A DNA stretch of 64,000 bases from Pochonia chlamydosporia 170 (taxonomy: Eukaryota; Ascomycota; Sordariomycetes; Hypocreales; Clavicipitaceae): contig NC_035796.1 of assembly GCF_001653235.2 (NCBI RefSeq), positions 1,736,001 to 1,800,000 on the forward strand. Reading direction: 5' to 3'. Under the pieces are notes generated by a model. That model saw only the letters and a list, made by a program, of their open reading frames with translations. It was not told where the DNA came from and did not search any database. This document shows positions 23,253 to 35,630 of this stretch, one piece after another. A program made the position numbers and the translations under genes. Within the stretch, counting starts at the first letter, position 1. Each line of letters opens with the position of its first letter.

Positions 23253-26050
23253 TTTATTTTTCGAGTTTGCAGCGATTGTGGATGAGCGCGATGCCAAGTC
23301 GGGATAAATATGAATTGAAAGATCGTCGGATCGATCTGCGCGAACGACGGACTTGGCGGGACTGAAACCGCGGTGACGACGCCTTGTCAGACCAAGGACC
23401 CTTGGTTAATCTTCTTGTCGAAGCCTCAAGAGAGTGTAAGAAAGAGACGGAGAGGTATTGGAAACAGCAACTGTTTGCTGCAAGAGCGACTGGAAGCGAG
23501 AAGAACTATTCTCAACTTTGCAACAGCGAGCGTTCTGATGGGCAACTGACAATGACAATGACAATAGGAAACGAGGCTCAAAGAACACCACGCGCGAATA
23601 ACAGAGAGAACTCAAAACGTAAGACGCCACAGAAGTGCCAGGTCCCCGGAATTTACGAGTTTTCGAAGCTGCTTCACAGCGTAGCCGAGACCTGGGAAGA
23701 ACGAGCGAAACCTTCAGCACAGCCCTGCTGCCCACACAACCCATCTGACGCAAGAAGCCATCCTCCCGCACCACAATGCCTCATGCCCCCGCTGGTGCGG
23801 CAAAGTCGGATGGTCTGGAAGGAGCATAACTTGACCCATGGAGTGATCGTGTCCAGCTATTTGCGCCACGCGTCGCCCCATTTAGATCTGTCCGGGCCAA
23901 TAGTTTGACTGTAGTGCCTGTCGACTCCCTTGTTTCTCAAGTATCAACCATGAGAGAGTCTCGTTTCGTGTTGTGAACTTTGCATGAGTGCAATAATCCC
24001 GAGGAGGCCCCTGCTTCGCAAACCATCTCATCATCCACCTTTGTTTATCGAATAGCATCACTGCTCTAGAATCACCAGCTGCTTCCCGTAGCTTGAGCGG
24101 AACTCGGCCTCATGTAGCGTCGCGGCAATTAAACATGAAGTGGCTTGGCAAGCCGACTCTGCCGATTAATTTTCACAGTGTTCGTGATGCGATATTGTTC
24201 GCCTTGTTTTAACGCAATATGAAGGCAAAGAGGACGAGGAAGGATGGGATCATGCCGGATACCCGTCTTGGGTTCTGCGTCAGCGTGCCGCCACCCGACC
24301 TATCGTATGAAAGGCTGTCTGGCCCATCTCCACATTCACAGGTGGTGGTCAGGCCCGAGAAGCAAAGTATGGCCACCAGTGCACTCAAGGGTGCCCCTGA
24401 TACCCCTTGTGTGGCTGGCGAGCCGGAGCCGAGTCAGACTTGTCAATGAAATGGAAGTTTGCAGCTTACTTTGGAGGAAAGTCGTCGTTGAGGTTGAAAT
24501 ATCGATGCGTGATGCCCGGATCCCCCACCCCTGCTGTTGCGCAAGCGACACAGGGTCGTGCTTGCCATGTTTGGAATCTTGGCCCAAATTCGCCCTTGCT
24601 GATTTGGTCGATCTGGCACGGAGTTCATCTTGGCCTCGTTCCTTTGCTCCACCCCACTCCACATATCGCCGCTGACACATCACCTTGATCAACAACAACA
24701 ACAACAACGACATCCACGGTGCACTTGACTTGCACAACGACGCGACAAAGTATATCTAAAGAATACATTATCTTCATCCGATGAGACTATTTTCTATACA
24801 TTGACAGCATCCATGGCACATGATTCTGCCTCTGCTTGTTGGACTCTGCCATCGGGAGCCCCCCAAGCTGTCGGTCTCTCATGGGTGTTCATGGACAGAC
24901 TGTGTCTTGATGATAAAACACTGAATCGCTATTTAACGCAAACTGCAGGATATAGGACCGGTAGCGGCAGCGTCATTGGCTCTTTTTTGTCGGGTTCTGG
25001 TATCACAGTCATTCTGAGCGTGCTTGCACTGACTCAGGTACTGGTCGCATTGCGGTGTTTTGGGCTTTTGTCGCCAGGTCTCGACATGCAGGCAGGGAAG
25101 AATGAGAACCCCGGAGCTATTTCCGCCAGAGCAACGATTAAGGCATGAGTTGTGCACCAAATTTCCGGAAGGAGTCCAACTAAACCATCGTGAAAGCCAT
25201 CCCAAGCTCGAGGTTAGACTCCCTGATGCAGAGCTAGAGGCGCGCCAAGGCAGCTGCGAACAGGCGCCTCCATTGATGCCGAGAAGCTATAGAGCAGCCG
25301 CCTGGAGCATAAATATGCGCATCCAGTACGAATTCATAATTGGGGCCATGAAGATTCGCATCGCTGATGTCCAACGCGCGTGGTGTTGTTTGGCTCCCGC
25401 AAGCGGTGAGACAATGTCTCACCAACCAGACACTCTGTGCCTCACCGTGACAGGCCGGGGATACACCAACCAAATATGCGATGATGCAAGACTAACCGCG
25501 AGTACATTCAATCAATGAGCTAAGGAACAAAATTTGATTTATGCCTTTAAATTTTTCAAGCCTGACATCGCGGGCAGGTGAATTGAAAGCTTATATTTGA
25601 TCGGGTCTAGTCTAGGCACCAAGGCGGCACTAGGGTTAGGGAAGATGCGACGAAGCATCAACACACACATCTCTGAGAACCCTGTCCGCTAACGGAATGT
25701 CTCATGTTGAGCATACCCGTCTGCTTCCCGCTCTCGAGGTAATTGGAAGCGCTTCTGAGAACGTCTCAAATTAGCATGAAATAGCTGTACGACTTTCATC
25801 TCCTTGCGGTCCTCTGTAAAGATGCGGCAGGATAGGGTTGTCTTGACGGGAACGTTTATTCTGCACCCTAAATTGAGCTTCTAGGCAAATTATGGTTTGA
25901 ACTGCGCAAACCTTGTCCTTTTTACAAAAGCGCGTGTCGACCCTTTTCCATCGCGCGAGGAACTGCAAAATGCTTCGAGGCATTGTTGTCTTGTTCTTCT
26001 TCATCCGTGGAATCGCGTTCGATGCGAGTGGCAAGTGACGCTTCGTCGAG
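23253..26050. other. Intergenic region, 2.8 kb
   Basis: This contains the promoter of the GH72 gene and the upstream region of the BAHD-like gene. A (CAA)-type trinucleotide run lies at about 24690-24708. Several frames of 70-170 codons exist on both strands but lack domain features or consistent splice sites. I found no supported gene. Confidence 0.4.
24690..24708. repeat. CAA trinucleotide repeat
   Basis: A run of about six CAA/AAC units in non-coding DNA. Confidence 0.8.
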
Positions 26051-27722
26051 ATGATGATATCGTGCTGCGGCCAAAGGCCCAAGAAAACTGGAACAGAGAG
26101 ATCGCTTTCTGAGCCTGATGAGGTGGTATACCCTTTCCATGTGTTGGATCGGCCCACGTTGGATGAGGAACTGGTGACGTGGGTGCTGAGCTTCAACGAT
26201 GTGCTGTCTGCAATTTCATTACACCAGTCTCTTTGCACACTCCTCGAGATTGGAGATTGGAGAAAGCTAGGGGCACGGCTACGAGTAACGGTGAGTTCAT
26301 TATTGGCCCTTGTGTGCACTTATGGACATTCGATGTCATGAGTATCTGGATCCGAAGACGCTGACTACTGGACCTGCGTAGGACGATGGCTCCTTGGAGG
26401 CATATGCCCCCATAGGATTTAGCTCAAGGATGCCTGCCTGCACGCTCTTCCACGCGAAATGGTTCAACACCCCTATAGAAAGTGACCCTGTTGGAAAACA
26501 CTTTGTTCTCCCAAACAGACGCGCTTTCACTCAGAAATATCCGGCAGACTACAGAGAGCATTTCCTTCCACCTGGAGTTCCGTCGACGGTGCAAGATCTC
26601 GTTGATGGGAAGTATTCGCAGCTAGTCCTTCGCATTTTGTCCTTTCAAGACGCGACCATCCTTACAGTCTCGTGGCCACGAAACACCATGGACACTGCTG
26701 GCTTCAAAGCCCTCCTGCAGAACTGGTCGCTATGCATGGCTGGGCGTGGACATGAGGTCGCCGATGTCTATGGAGCGCAAGAAGATATCCTTGAGAAACT
26801 CATCATCAACGCTCAAGAAAAGCAAAAACTAGACGAGTTCAGGATGAACAAGAACCTCACAGCCTTGTCACAGGGTATTTTGCCGAACTGGTGGCGACGA
26901 CGAAGCCATAACCCACTGCAAAGCAGGATGGTGTACATCCCCAAAGAGATTTATGACGACTTCATGACCGAGATCCGCGAAGACATTGCTGACATACTGG
27001 AGGACGATGATCAACGACCAGTTACCACCGCTGCAGACATCATCCTAGCTTGGATGACCAAACTGCAGGCAACAGCTGACATCAAACAAAGGGGTGTCCT
27101 GTCCACGAGTATGGTCAACCTACGATGTCGCATCTCCACCCTTCGAGATCCCTCAGGGGAATATCTTCAAACTCTAACGCTACCGGCTTACTCATATATC
27201 TCCCCAGACGAAGCTACTGACACGATTGGCGCAATGTCTCTCCAGCACAAACACATCATGCATGACCAGACGTCAGAACACCAAATGCTCGCCTTGGCAA
27301 AGCACGTCATCGACAAGAAGAAACGCGGCAAGAACCCACTGCCCATCTACTACAATTCAAGTCTCCCGCGTCTTGAGTTCAACAACTTTTCCCCGCTGCA
27401 CCTCTTCTCTGCAGCCGACTTTTCGCCTGCTGTCATTAGCGAGGGAGAATTCGCACATCCGCGGTTCAATCCCCCGGGAACAATGACGACCGCGTATTAC
27501 TTGATGGATGCCACCAGTCCTAATGAGAATGTATGTGCCGTGTTGGGGAGGGATATCGGGGGCAATTTTTGGATGACGTGCCAGTTGGAGCCTGAGGTGT
27601 GGGTGAAGGTGGAGGAGGCGTTGTACGATTTGCAAAAGACTGTGAATTCGCCTACGTCGGGGCATTCTATGCGGTTTTATGATTACTCTTCGAGAAGAGT
27701 GTCCATTAGGTCTACGTTTTGA
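26051..27722 (+). CDS. BAHD/transferase-family protein with altered HxxxD motif
   Basis: Two exons, 26051-26290 and 26382-27722 (91 bp GTGAGT...TAG intron with CTGAC branch), giving 526 residues. The first exon supplies the typical beginning (VYPFHVLDRPTLDEELVTW ... LSAISLHQSL ... GARLR). The second carries APIGFSSRMPACTLFHAKWF, TVSWPRNTMDTAGFKALLQNW and a C-terminal half typical of fungal BAHD-like acyltransferases. In that fold the catalytic signature is HxxxD; here the His position is Arg180 (RNTMD184). The usual C-terminal DFGWG motif is not evident either. The protein may therefore be catalytically altered or a divergent binder. An in-frame TGA just upstream supports the start at 26051. 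Family role: acyl transfer from CoA thioesters to alcohols or amines, often in secondary metabolism. Confidence 0.82.
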
Positions 27723-28117
27723 TCTAACATGGTACCACTTTGTTTGTGTATTTTGTGTGCTGAGCGTGTTGTTGTTGTGCGAGTCTGTGCTGGCATTGGC
27801 TTGTGTTTGCGTGTTGATATCCGTGGAAGTGTTTGCTTTAATACGATTAATATGGCCGTAATAGTAATAATAATAGAGATGTAAGCAGACACGATGGTAT
27901 AGCTGCCATGCATCGTAGGGCACCATTGTCGGTTCAAATAGTCAAAGCTGCCAACAATTTCGTTGTAACAGTCTTGTTCTGCTTGTTTGCCGCAAGGTCG
28001 CAATCAACCCTTCATCCCGCAACAGACAAAGCCTATACTCCATGAACGATTAATTATGACAGAATGCTACACATTACCATATCCCGTGAGAACAAGCCCT
28101 TTAACCCCCCAAAAGTA
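27723..28117. other. Intergenic, convergent 3' ends
   Basis: About 0.4 kb between the stop codons of the BAHD-like gene (+) and the aldo-keto reductase gene (-). It is AT-rich and probably holds the overlapping 3' untranslated regions. Confidence 0.6.
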
Positions 28118-29220
28118 TTACAACTGCAAATCCTTCATAAAACTGGCAGGATACCTATCGCCAGCCGCCACAAACCCCTTCAACATACCATCAATCTCGG
28201 CAAGATCCTCACTCATCAAATCAACAATCGTAGCATTCTCCTTGATTCGTTCAGGATTCGACGACCCCGGAATAGGAATAATGACCGGCATGCCGGGTCT
28301 CTTCGACAGCGCCAAAAGCCAATTAATAGAGATCTGGGCCGGCGTACACCCCTTCTTCGTGGCGAGACCCTCCACTTTCTCGACGAGCTTGAGATTAGCC
28401 TCCAGATTGCCGTCTTTGTATCGCGGCATATGGCGCTTCATGTCATCGGGGGCCAGGTCGTCGATGGACTTGATCTGTCCGCCGAGGAGTCCACGACCAA
28501 GAGGTGCTGCCTTTATTAGCCTCTACAAGGACCCTTTTTGGGGGGGAACTTACAATATGCAAGGACTGGGATATCCAGCTCCGCACATGTAGCTAGCAAC
28601 CCATTCGTAATGGCATCGGGATAAAATAGCGAAACTTCAATCTCCAACGCCGTGATGCGGAATTTTTTCGCCGCGCTTCTCAAGGTGTGGGGGTTGATTT
28701 CACTCGTCGAAATGCCATCTATGCTACCGCTCTGGACGTACGTATCTATAGTGGCGAGCGTTTCATCTTCGTAGTCGTGGTTTAGATCCTTTCTCGCAAT
28801 TCCCCATTGGGCGATACGTGCCACCGAGCCAAGTTGCTCGAGTGAGTGCTCGATGCTCTGCGTGATGGCGTCCTTGCTCCCGTTGAAGCTGAGCGTCTCA
28901 AAGTCCCGCCCGCCTTTGATGTTGATGACGACTTTGTCTGCGTCTTCGGGGTATTTTGTGAAGTAGCGATGGAGGAGGGTTAGTGAATTTTCGTGGGGGG
29001 TTGTGCCGTAGAATTCGGCGCCGTTGAGGAATGTGCAGCCGGATTGGATGGCGGTTTTGATGGCTGCGAAGTTGGTGTCGTCTGAGTTGGGAGTTTTGCG
29101 GGTTGTGAGGCCTGGATTTGTTAGTGGGCGTGGACATGATATGGTAGGTGGAGGTTGAGGGTGATTACCCATGAGGCCGTAGCCGATGGGGCCGACTTGC
29201 TTGCCGGTGATGGTGGGCAT
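28118..29220 (-). CDS. Aldo-keto reductase, pyridoxal-reductase-like
   Basis: Three exons: 29220-29169, 29111-28554 and 28506-28118 (introns of 57 and 47 bp), 332 residues. Splicing restores two family signatures: GYGLMGLTTRKTPNSD at the N-terminus and AYSPLGRGLLGGQI in the middle. The catalytic Tyr is in GAEFYG, and the conserved Lys is in VVINIKGG. The Asp of the usual DTAExYG motif is Asn here (FLNGAEFYG); as far as I recall, the fungal pyridoxal/pyridoxine reductase branch shares this. The C-terminal IPIPGSSNPERIKENA is the NADPH-binding segment. Likely role: NADPH-dependent carbonyl reduction, possibly pyridoxal to pyridoxine in vitamin B6 metabolism. The substrate is inferred. Confidence 0.92.
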
Positions 29221-30638
29221 GATTACGTATTTTGAGTAGATTATAGACGTTTTGAATACATGGGCAGATGGTACAATGAGGTTTTCAACATGAGATTGAG
29301 GCAGATATTTATATGTAGGTGTTGGATTGACGGCCGGAGATTTCGGGAGTTTCTACAGGTTAATCTACATTACTGCCGGAGTCTTGGCCAAAGATGTATT
29401 TCGGCACCGGAATGATACTTTAGAATCGGTTTCGGCCTCGAATAAAGCTAAATCCGTAGATGAATTCCCTGCTTTAACATCGGTTGGCGTCATTGAGATG
29501 AGACGGTGCGAGCCTTAAGGCCGCTTAATTCCGGCTCGGGGCGCTGCAAGGTCCGGCACTCTAACAAAATATGCGTGCTTTCTGCCGGAGTTCTGTTAGT
29601 GCAGCGTACCACTAACTGGAATGACAATGTATAGAATCCAAGTTGGAGGCGATTAGTGACATCAAATTGCATTGCAAGTGCTGCGACATGCACGCCAAGG
29701 CAGTAAACTGGGCGCTCTTCTCAATGTTGAGCTTCAAGGATGCCTGCTGAAATACAGTACTGCCTGTGGCTGGGATGAACGCAATTCGAAGTAGGCCTTG
29801 ATTTGCGATTGTGAGAAGCGTGGATTCTGTAACAAACATTACACAAGAAGCGAGAGCCACCAAGCCTGGGAGCATTTCTTCAATCCAATGACATTGTCGC
29901 CTACCCAGAATCTCATTTATCAGATTGTTATGTTCATCAACGGGCTAGGCCAATCTCGCGTAGATACGATCCAGCTACACACATTCCGCCAAGACAAGCA
30001 TGGTTAAAGAGCCGGTTGGACACACCCAGTTTAGCCAACCACTTATGCCCGCAGCTGAATCCGACTCTCTGCCGATTATCTCGACAAAGTTCTGCTTCTT
30101 TTGGAAAGTGCGCTAGGTTGCCATCAATTCGGGTAAGCGTCTGCGGGGAGCGGCACGATCTTTTGGTGCGGCGTATACTCAAGCCGGCTTACGTCCGTCA
30201 GAGAGCAGACTACAAAAGTTCTGCGTGGCCCTTTTTAACGGTGAAAGGCGTGGGATGTATTTCTGCTTCCGTGATGTGAACATGGAATTGGAGCACTTGG
30301 ATAGGCTCATGAGGGGATTGAGCTATGCGTCTGGTAAACATATGCCTATTCGTTTACTCTCCAGTTGTTCGCTCATATCGTACAGATACCTTGCTGACCA
30401 TATGTCAAAAATTCCTTCTGCTCAGGCCCTTTGTGCTGTAGTGCCATGCAACCGCAAAAGTCCCTGCATCGCATATCTCGTAACAAGGGTACGCGGGGTC
30501 AGGGTTCTGATACTGTTATTTACAAACTGAAGTTGTGATACCTGGTAAATATAAACCTAGACACTTGCCGCAATGTGATGATCGTGTCATGTAAAATCAA
30601 AGACGCTGCTTTCACAACCCAATACCTGAGCCAGCAAC
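29221..30638. other. Intergenic region, 1.4 kb
   Basis: The divergent promoters of the aldo-keto reductase and OPT transporter genes lie here. No supported gene, repeat or RNA was seen. Confidence 0.5.
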
Positions 30639-33313
30639 ATGTCGTGGGCTCACCGAATTAGACGCAACCATGCCCAGGATGCTATCACAACTGGAAGCGA
30701 CGCAGCGACAGAGTTGCGAAACTTCCAGAAGCAGCACAAATGGGACCCCTTCCTCGACATCAACAAACTGGACAATGTGGACGAGGCGCTAAATTCAGGA
30801 AACGCAGAGAAGCAGGCTGCCGTGGATGAGTCCTTGATTCAAGAGGACTCGCCGTATCCTGAAGTCAGGGCATCGGTAGGTTACGCTTCTCACCATCTAT
30901 GAATCATCTGAGTAATACCTTTGGTCGAGCAGGTCCCGCCAACAGACGAAGACTTTCCTGTAAACACACTTCGGGCCTGGGTAATCGGAGGGTTAATGTG
31001 CACAGTAGTTGCGTCATGCAATGTGTTACTATCGCTGCGACGCTTACCGCTGTCCATCTCAGCCAGCGTCGTGCAACTTATATCGTACCCGTGAGTTTAA
31101 CCCATCTAGCCCATCTGCACCCACACTAAATCATCATCAGAATGGGATGTTTCTGGGCCAAAGCAATGCCAAACAAATCCTTCACCCTCTTCGGACACAA
31201 AATCGACCTCAACCCCTGCCCCTTCAACGTCAAAGAACACACCATGATAACTGTCATGACCGCCGCCGGCACAACAGTCAGCTACGCAATCGACATCCTC
31301 CTCGCACAAGAGATATTCTACCACCAGCACTTCAAATGGGGTTTCCAGATCCTCCTCATCCTCTCCACCAACGTAATGGGTCTTGGAATCGCCGGCATAT
31401 CCCGCCGATTCCTCATCTGGCCCTCCGCAATGGTATGGCCCAGCACCCTGATCACCACCACCGTCATGCACTCCCTCCACAACCACAAACCAGCAGATCC
31501 CGCTGCCACGCACGGCTGGACAATCGGCCGGTACAAGTTCTTCCTCATTGTTGCCGCGTGCGTCTTTGTCTGGGAATGGGTGCCGCAGGTGTTTGCCACG
31601 TTCCTCCAGTTCTTCTACTTTGCCACCTGGGCGGCCCCGAACAATGTTGTTGTGAACCAGTTATTCGGTGGGCAGTCCGGGCTCGGTCTGCTTCCTATAT
31701 CGTTTGATTGGAATACGGTGGCGGGCTTTGTGGGCAGTCCGCTCCCGGTGCCGGCGTTTGCGTTGGCGAATTTCGCGATCGGGATGTTCTTATGCTTGGT
31801 TGGCGGGCTGGGGCTGTACTTTGGCGGTCCTGAGTATTATCGATATCTGCCGATTGTGTAAGTTGGCAAGTTATGTCAAGGGGCTAGGTATATGACTGAT
31901 GTGGCTGTGTAGTGCGAATCAGAATTTTGACCGATATGCCATGCCGTATAATGTGTCGAGGATACTTACGCCGGATTATACGGTGAATGAGACGGCGTAC
32001 AAGGAATATTCGCCGATTTTGATACCGGCGACTTTCTCGCTTACTTATGCGTTTAGCTTTGCGGGTTTGATGGCGACGTTGACGCACACGGTGTTGTACT
32101 ACGGGGCAGATACGTGGAGGAGGGTCAGGAACTCAAAGTACGACGAGCCGGACGTTCATCTCAAGTTGATGCGTAAGTACAAGGAAGTACCGGAGTGGTG
32201 GTTCTTCGTCGTCTTTGTGGTGAGCTTTGTATTCGGGCTTGTGTCCAGCGTGGTGTGGCCAACTCACCTCCCCTGGTGGGCGTACATCTTGTGTATTGCC
32301 ATTGGCGTCGTTTTATTTATACCCGTGGGTATTATTCAAGCTGTGACTAGTTCGCAGACCTCGACGAATGTGCTTATGGAAATGATCATTGGCTACTTGT
32401 GAGTTATTTGGAAGCGCAACCGGAGTGACAAGCAGCTAATGCAAGAGTAGGCTGCCCGGTCGTCCTGTAGCAATGATGGTGTTCAAGGGCTGGGGCACAA
32501 TGGTCAGTTTCAACGGCCTCACTTACATTGCAGACATGAAAGTCGGCCATTACATGAAGATTCCACCCCGGAGCATGTTTGCAGCACAAGCATTTGCGAC
32601 TATCTGGCTTTCTTTCGTCCAAATAGGCACGTACAACTACATGATTGGCAATATTAAAAATGTCTGCACGCCTCACCAGTCATCTGGTTGGACTTGCCCA
32701 CTCGCGAGGGTCTTTTACAACTCAAGCGTCATCTGGGGCGTCGTGGTACGTCCTAATCTTCGCATACCTACTACAAAATTATTGACATCTTGCAGGGACC
32801 TAGACGAATATTCGGCGCTGGTGGCGTTCTCGCCTGGACAAACTACTTCTGGCTCATTGGCTTTGTTCTCCCCCTCGTGTCATACTTTGTAGTTCGCAAG
32901 TATCCTCGAAGTGCAGCACGATATGTCATTTGGCCGGTCGTCTTCTCCGCCGCGGGATATGTGCCTCCTGCGACGTTTTACAACCTGCTCCAGTGGCTGA
33001 TTGTTGGGCTTTGCTTCAACTACTTTATTCGTAGGAGGTATCTTGGCTGGTGGAGTAGGTGCTCAATATCGGCGATACAGATCATTTGCTAACTTGGCCA
33101 GGTCAATACAATTACATTCTTTCTGCTGGTTTGGATATCGGTGCTGCTCTTTGCGGAGTGTTCATCGGGTTTATCATGGGGTTTGGCAACTTTCAGTTCC
33201 CTTCTTGGTGGGGGAACTCGGTAGTCGAAACTACACTTGACTATAATGGGGGTGCGGTTACAAAGGTGTTTGATCTGAATACTTCTGCACCAATTGGGCC
33301 GGAGACTTGGTAG
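30639..33313 (+). CDS. OPT-family oligopeptide transporter
   Basis: Seven exons: 30639-30875, 30933-31090, 31141-31857, 31913-32398, 32451-32745, 32796-33054 and 33102-33313. All six introns are 47-57 bp with GT...AG ends, and the reading phase is kept throughout; 787 residues. The N-terminal cytoplasmic part contains EDSPYPEVRA. The conserved OPT block near the first spans reads NPCPFNVKEH, where most members have NPGPFN. About a dozen or more hydrophobic segments follow (for example WWFFVVFVVSFVFGLVSSVV and WWAYILCIAIGVVLFIPVG). Conserved GYLLPGRPVAMMVFKGWG, ISxxLMDMK-type and WWSQYNYILSAGLD segments are present. Family knowledge: proton-coupled import of tetra/pentapeptides, glutathione or metal-chelate conjugates across the plasma membrane. 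Confidence 0.93.
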
Positions 33314-34134
33314 TGATTCTTTGTTGGTTGAAGGAATCTAGGTACATGGAATAGGAGTTCCGAGAATCACATTCACAAGGATACGATGAATTCTTGTCCA
33401 TCGCTCGGTTGATGTTGTCATTTAAAGCAATGGTTCCCACCTGCTGCTGAAAAGCTTTCGAATATTCACTGCCTGTGTAGAAAACAGAGTACTAGCAAAG
33501 CAGATGAGTTGACGACAATTCCTGCCTTGTCGAATTGTGAAACCCCTGGTTGCTGAAATGAAGAATCTTGCCTCATAGAAGAGCCGGACGAGGAATACAG
33601 TCAAGCTGCACGAGGATTGTATACAACTCTGTGAACGGCTCAAAAACTGGTATGTCTGCTCATTGCCAGATTCCTCGCCAGCTGCGAAGTAAACGGGGAT
33701 CCTGTAGACAAGCCTAGATGGATAATCCTAGATTCCTGTTCAGCGAATAATAGCATAAAGAACTCCTACAATCCACACAGTAACATACCATCGTGCACTA
33801 ATTCTTACGCTTTCGTTTCCCCATCTTGCCTCATGGTGCTTTACGAGGCCTGTTGCTCTGCTCATAATAATATCCAAAAGACCAAAAATATGGTGTTGTA
33901 GAAATGTGGATTCCCGACATGCCTTAGCTCATGCCCCACTCCTGAATCCCGAATTGACGTCGCAACTCCAAAAAATCCAAGCCCAACATCGCGAAACTCC
34001 ATCTCCAACTCCAACAACACACTTCCACCCACCACCCACCACCCAATCCTCTACGATCCGGCTTCACCCCGTCCCCGACAGCGATCGCATACAACCACCG
34101 GCGCCAACACTCATTGCCACTCACATCTCAAATC
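33314..34134. other. Intergenic region, 0.8 kb
   Basis: This is the 3' end of the OPT gene and the promoter of the metaxin-like gene, with CT/CCA-rich tracts just before its start. No gene seen. Confidence 0.55.
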
Positions 34135-35089
34135 ATGGCCACAACCACCTCATCCAGCATATTCACCATTCCCACCCCCATCCGCTCCCTCTTCAACCTC
34201 TTCCCCCTTCAAACCTACGACGCAGAACCCCTCCCCGCCCGCTCGCCCTCCGAATCCCGCACCCACGCCAAACTACACATCTTTTCGATCCCCGAAGACG
34301 CGCTCCTCAACCGACCCAGCTTCAACCCAACATGTCTAAAATGGCAGGTTCGTCATCCCCCCAAATCCCCATCCTCAGCTTCAATTCCCACTAACAAACA
34401 ACAGACGTACCTCCGCATCGCCAACATACGAACCGACCTCATCCCCTCCACAAACCACGCCTCCCCATCCGGCTCGCTACCATACCTCCTCCCCCCGTCC
34501 ACCGACTCGAGACCAGACATTCCACTCACAGGACACCAAATATCACAATACGCACAAAAGAACTCTTCCCTTCGAGATGCGCCCTCCCCAAAAGCAGAAG
34601 CGTACCTCTCTCTAATAGCGCAATCCATCCGTCCAGCATGGGTACGTTTTTCTCTTCCCCTTCCTGTCATCACTTTCGCAGCTAACAAATCAGCTCTACG
34701 CGCTGTACCTCTCGCCAACTCACACCTCCCTCCTCACGAAACTATACCTTCCGTCATCGCCCCTCCTATCCACCCCGCTATTACATACGCTCCGGTCCGC
34801 TGCGAGAGAGGAGATTCTCAAAGCGACGAGACGACACTTGCTTCTCCCGGGACAATTGTACGACGAGGCGAGGACGGCTTTTGAGGCGCTGGATACGGCG
34901 CTTGGTAAGGTCGAGTGGTTCTTTGGGGGTTCTGAACCGGGCTTGTTTGACGCGGAGGTTTTTGCGTATACGTACTTGATTTTGGATACCGAGTTTGGAT
35001 GGCAGGACGATGAGTTGAGGGATTGTGTGGGCGGGTGTGAGAATCTGGTGGCACATAGACGGAGACTTTATGAGAGATGTTGGAACTGA
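34135..35089 (+). CDS. Metaxin/Sam35-Sam37-like mitochondrial outer-membrane protein
   Basis: Three exons: 34135-34347, 34405-34641 and 34694-35089 (introns of 57 and 52 bp), 281 residues. The first half resembles the metaxin-type glutathione-transferase-like N-terminal domain (FPLQTYDAEPLP ... CLKWQTYLRIANI ... SGSLPYLLPP). The second half resembles the helical GST C-terminal domain (SLIAQSIRPAWLYALYL ... ALGKVEWFFGGSEPGLFDAEVFAYTYLIL). Family knowledge: such proteins are subunits of the SAM/TOB complex that inserts beta-barrel proteins into the mitochondrial outer membrane. I cannot decide between the Sam35 and Sam37 branches. The first intron has no stop and a length divisible by three, so retention would add 19 residues. 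The gene converges with the Vid30 gene. Confidence 0.8.
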
Positions 35090-35630
35090 GTGCATATGTA
35101 GACGGACAGATACTGTATATTACTGTATATTATGAGAGATGTACACTAGGCAGAGGTAGACACAGATACCAAGCGATACACTGCTCTGCAGTATCCTTCA
35201 TGGCTAATTTAGACCGTCTATTGGCTACTCCATATACGCTATCAGTCTCGGCTAACATACAGGCCACCAGGTCTCCTCCAAGCGATATGTACCAAGCCTC
35301 TCCCTGCTGTCAAGGGATCTCATGGGAACCATACGGGATACCGCTGTTTCAACCGACACCGTCAATTCAGCGATCCAATTTCCTTAAACAAATGAGCGCA
35401 GGTAAAAAAGTTCATGCAACGCCGCCGCGGAATCCAGATATCACATGCTCACTGCCACATTATCCACCCAGCCCAATATGTTGAATCTGCAAAGCAAAAC
35501 AAACGAAACAAAATGAAGCTGAAAACTATCCAGCGCCGTTAAACGCCGCCCAAGGTAATGCAGTACAATGACAAGAGTCTCCAGTGGCTCACCGGCGCGG
35601 TATGGCTCCCCAACTCCGTCTCGTGCCTCC
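35090..35630. other. Intergenic, convergent 3' ends
   Basis: About 0.5 kb between the metaxin-like (+) and Vid30 (-) stop codons. It includes a short AT-rich direct repeat (ACTGTATATT twice near 35110-35130). No gene seen. Confidence 0.55.

Noticed and set aside
22247..23365. 372-codon plus-strand frame opposite GH72 copy 1
   Set aside because: Antisense shadow of the well-supported GH72 exon 2; no domain on the plus strand.
25631..25641. TAGGGTTAGGG, two telomere-like units
   Set aside because: Too short to be more than chance; no adjacent array or subtelomeric repeat on that side.
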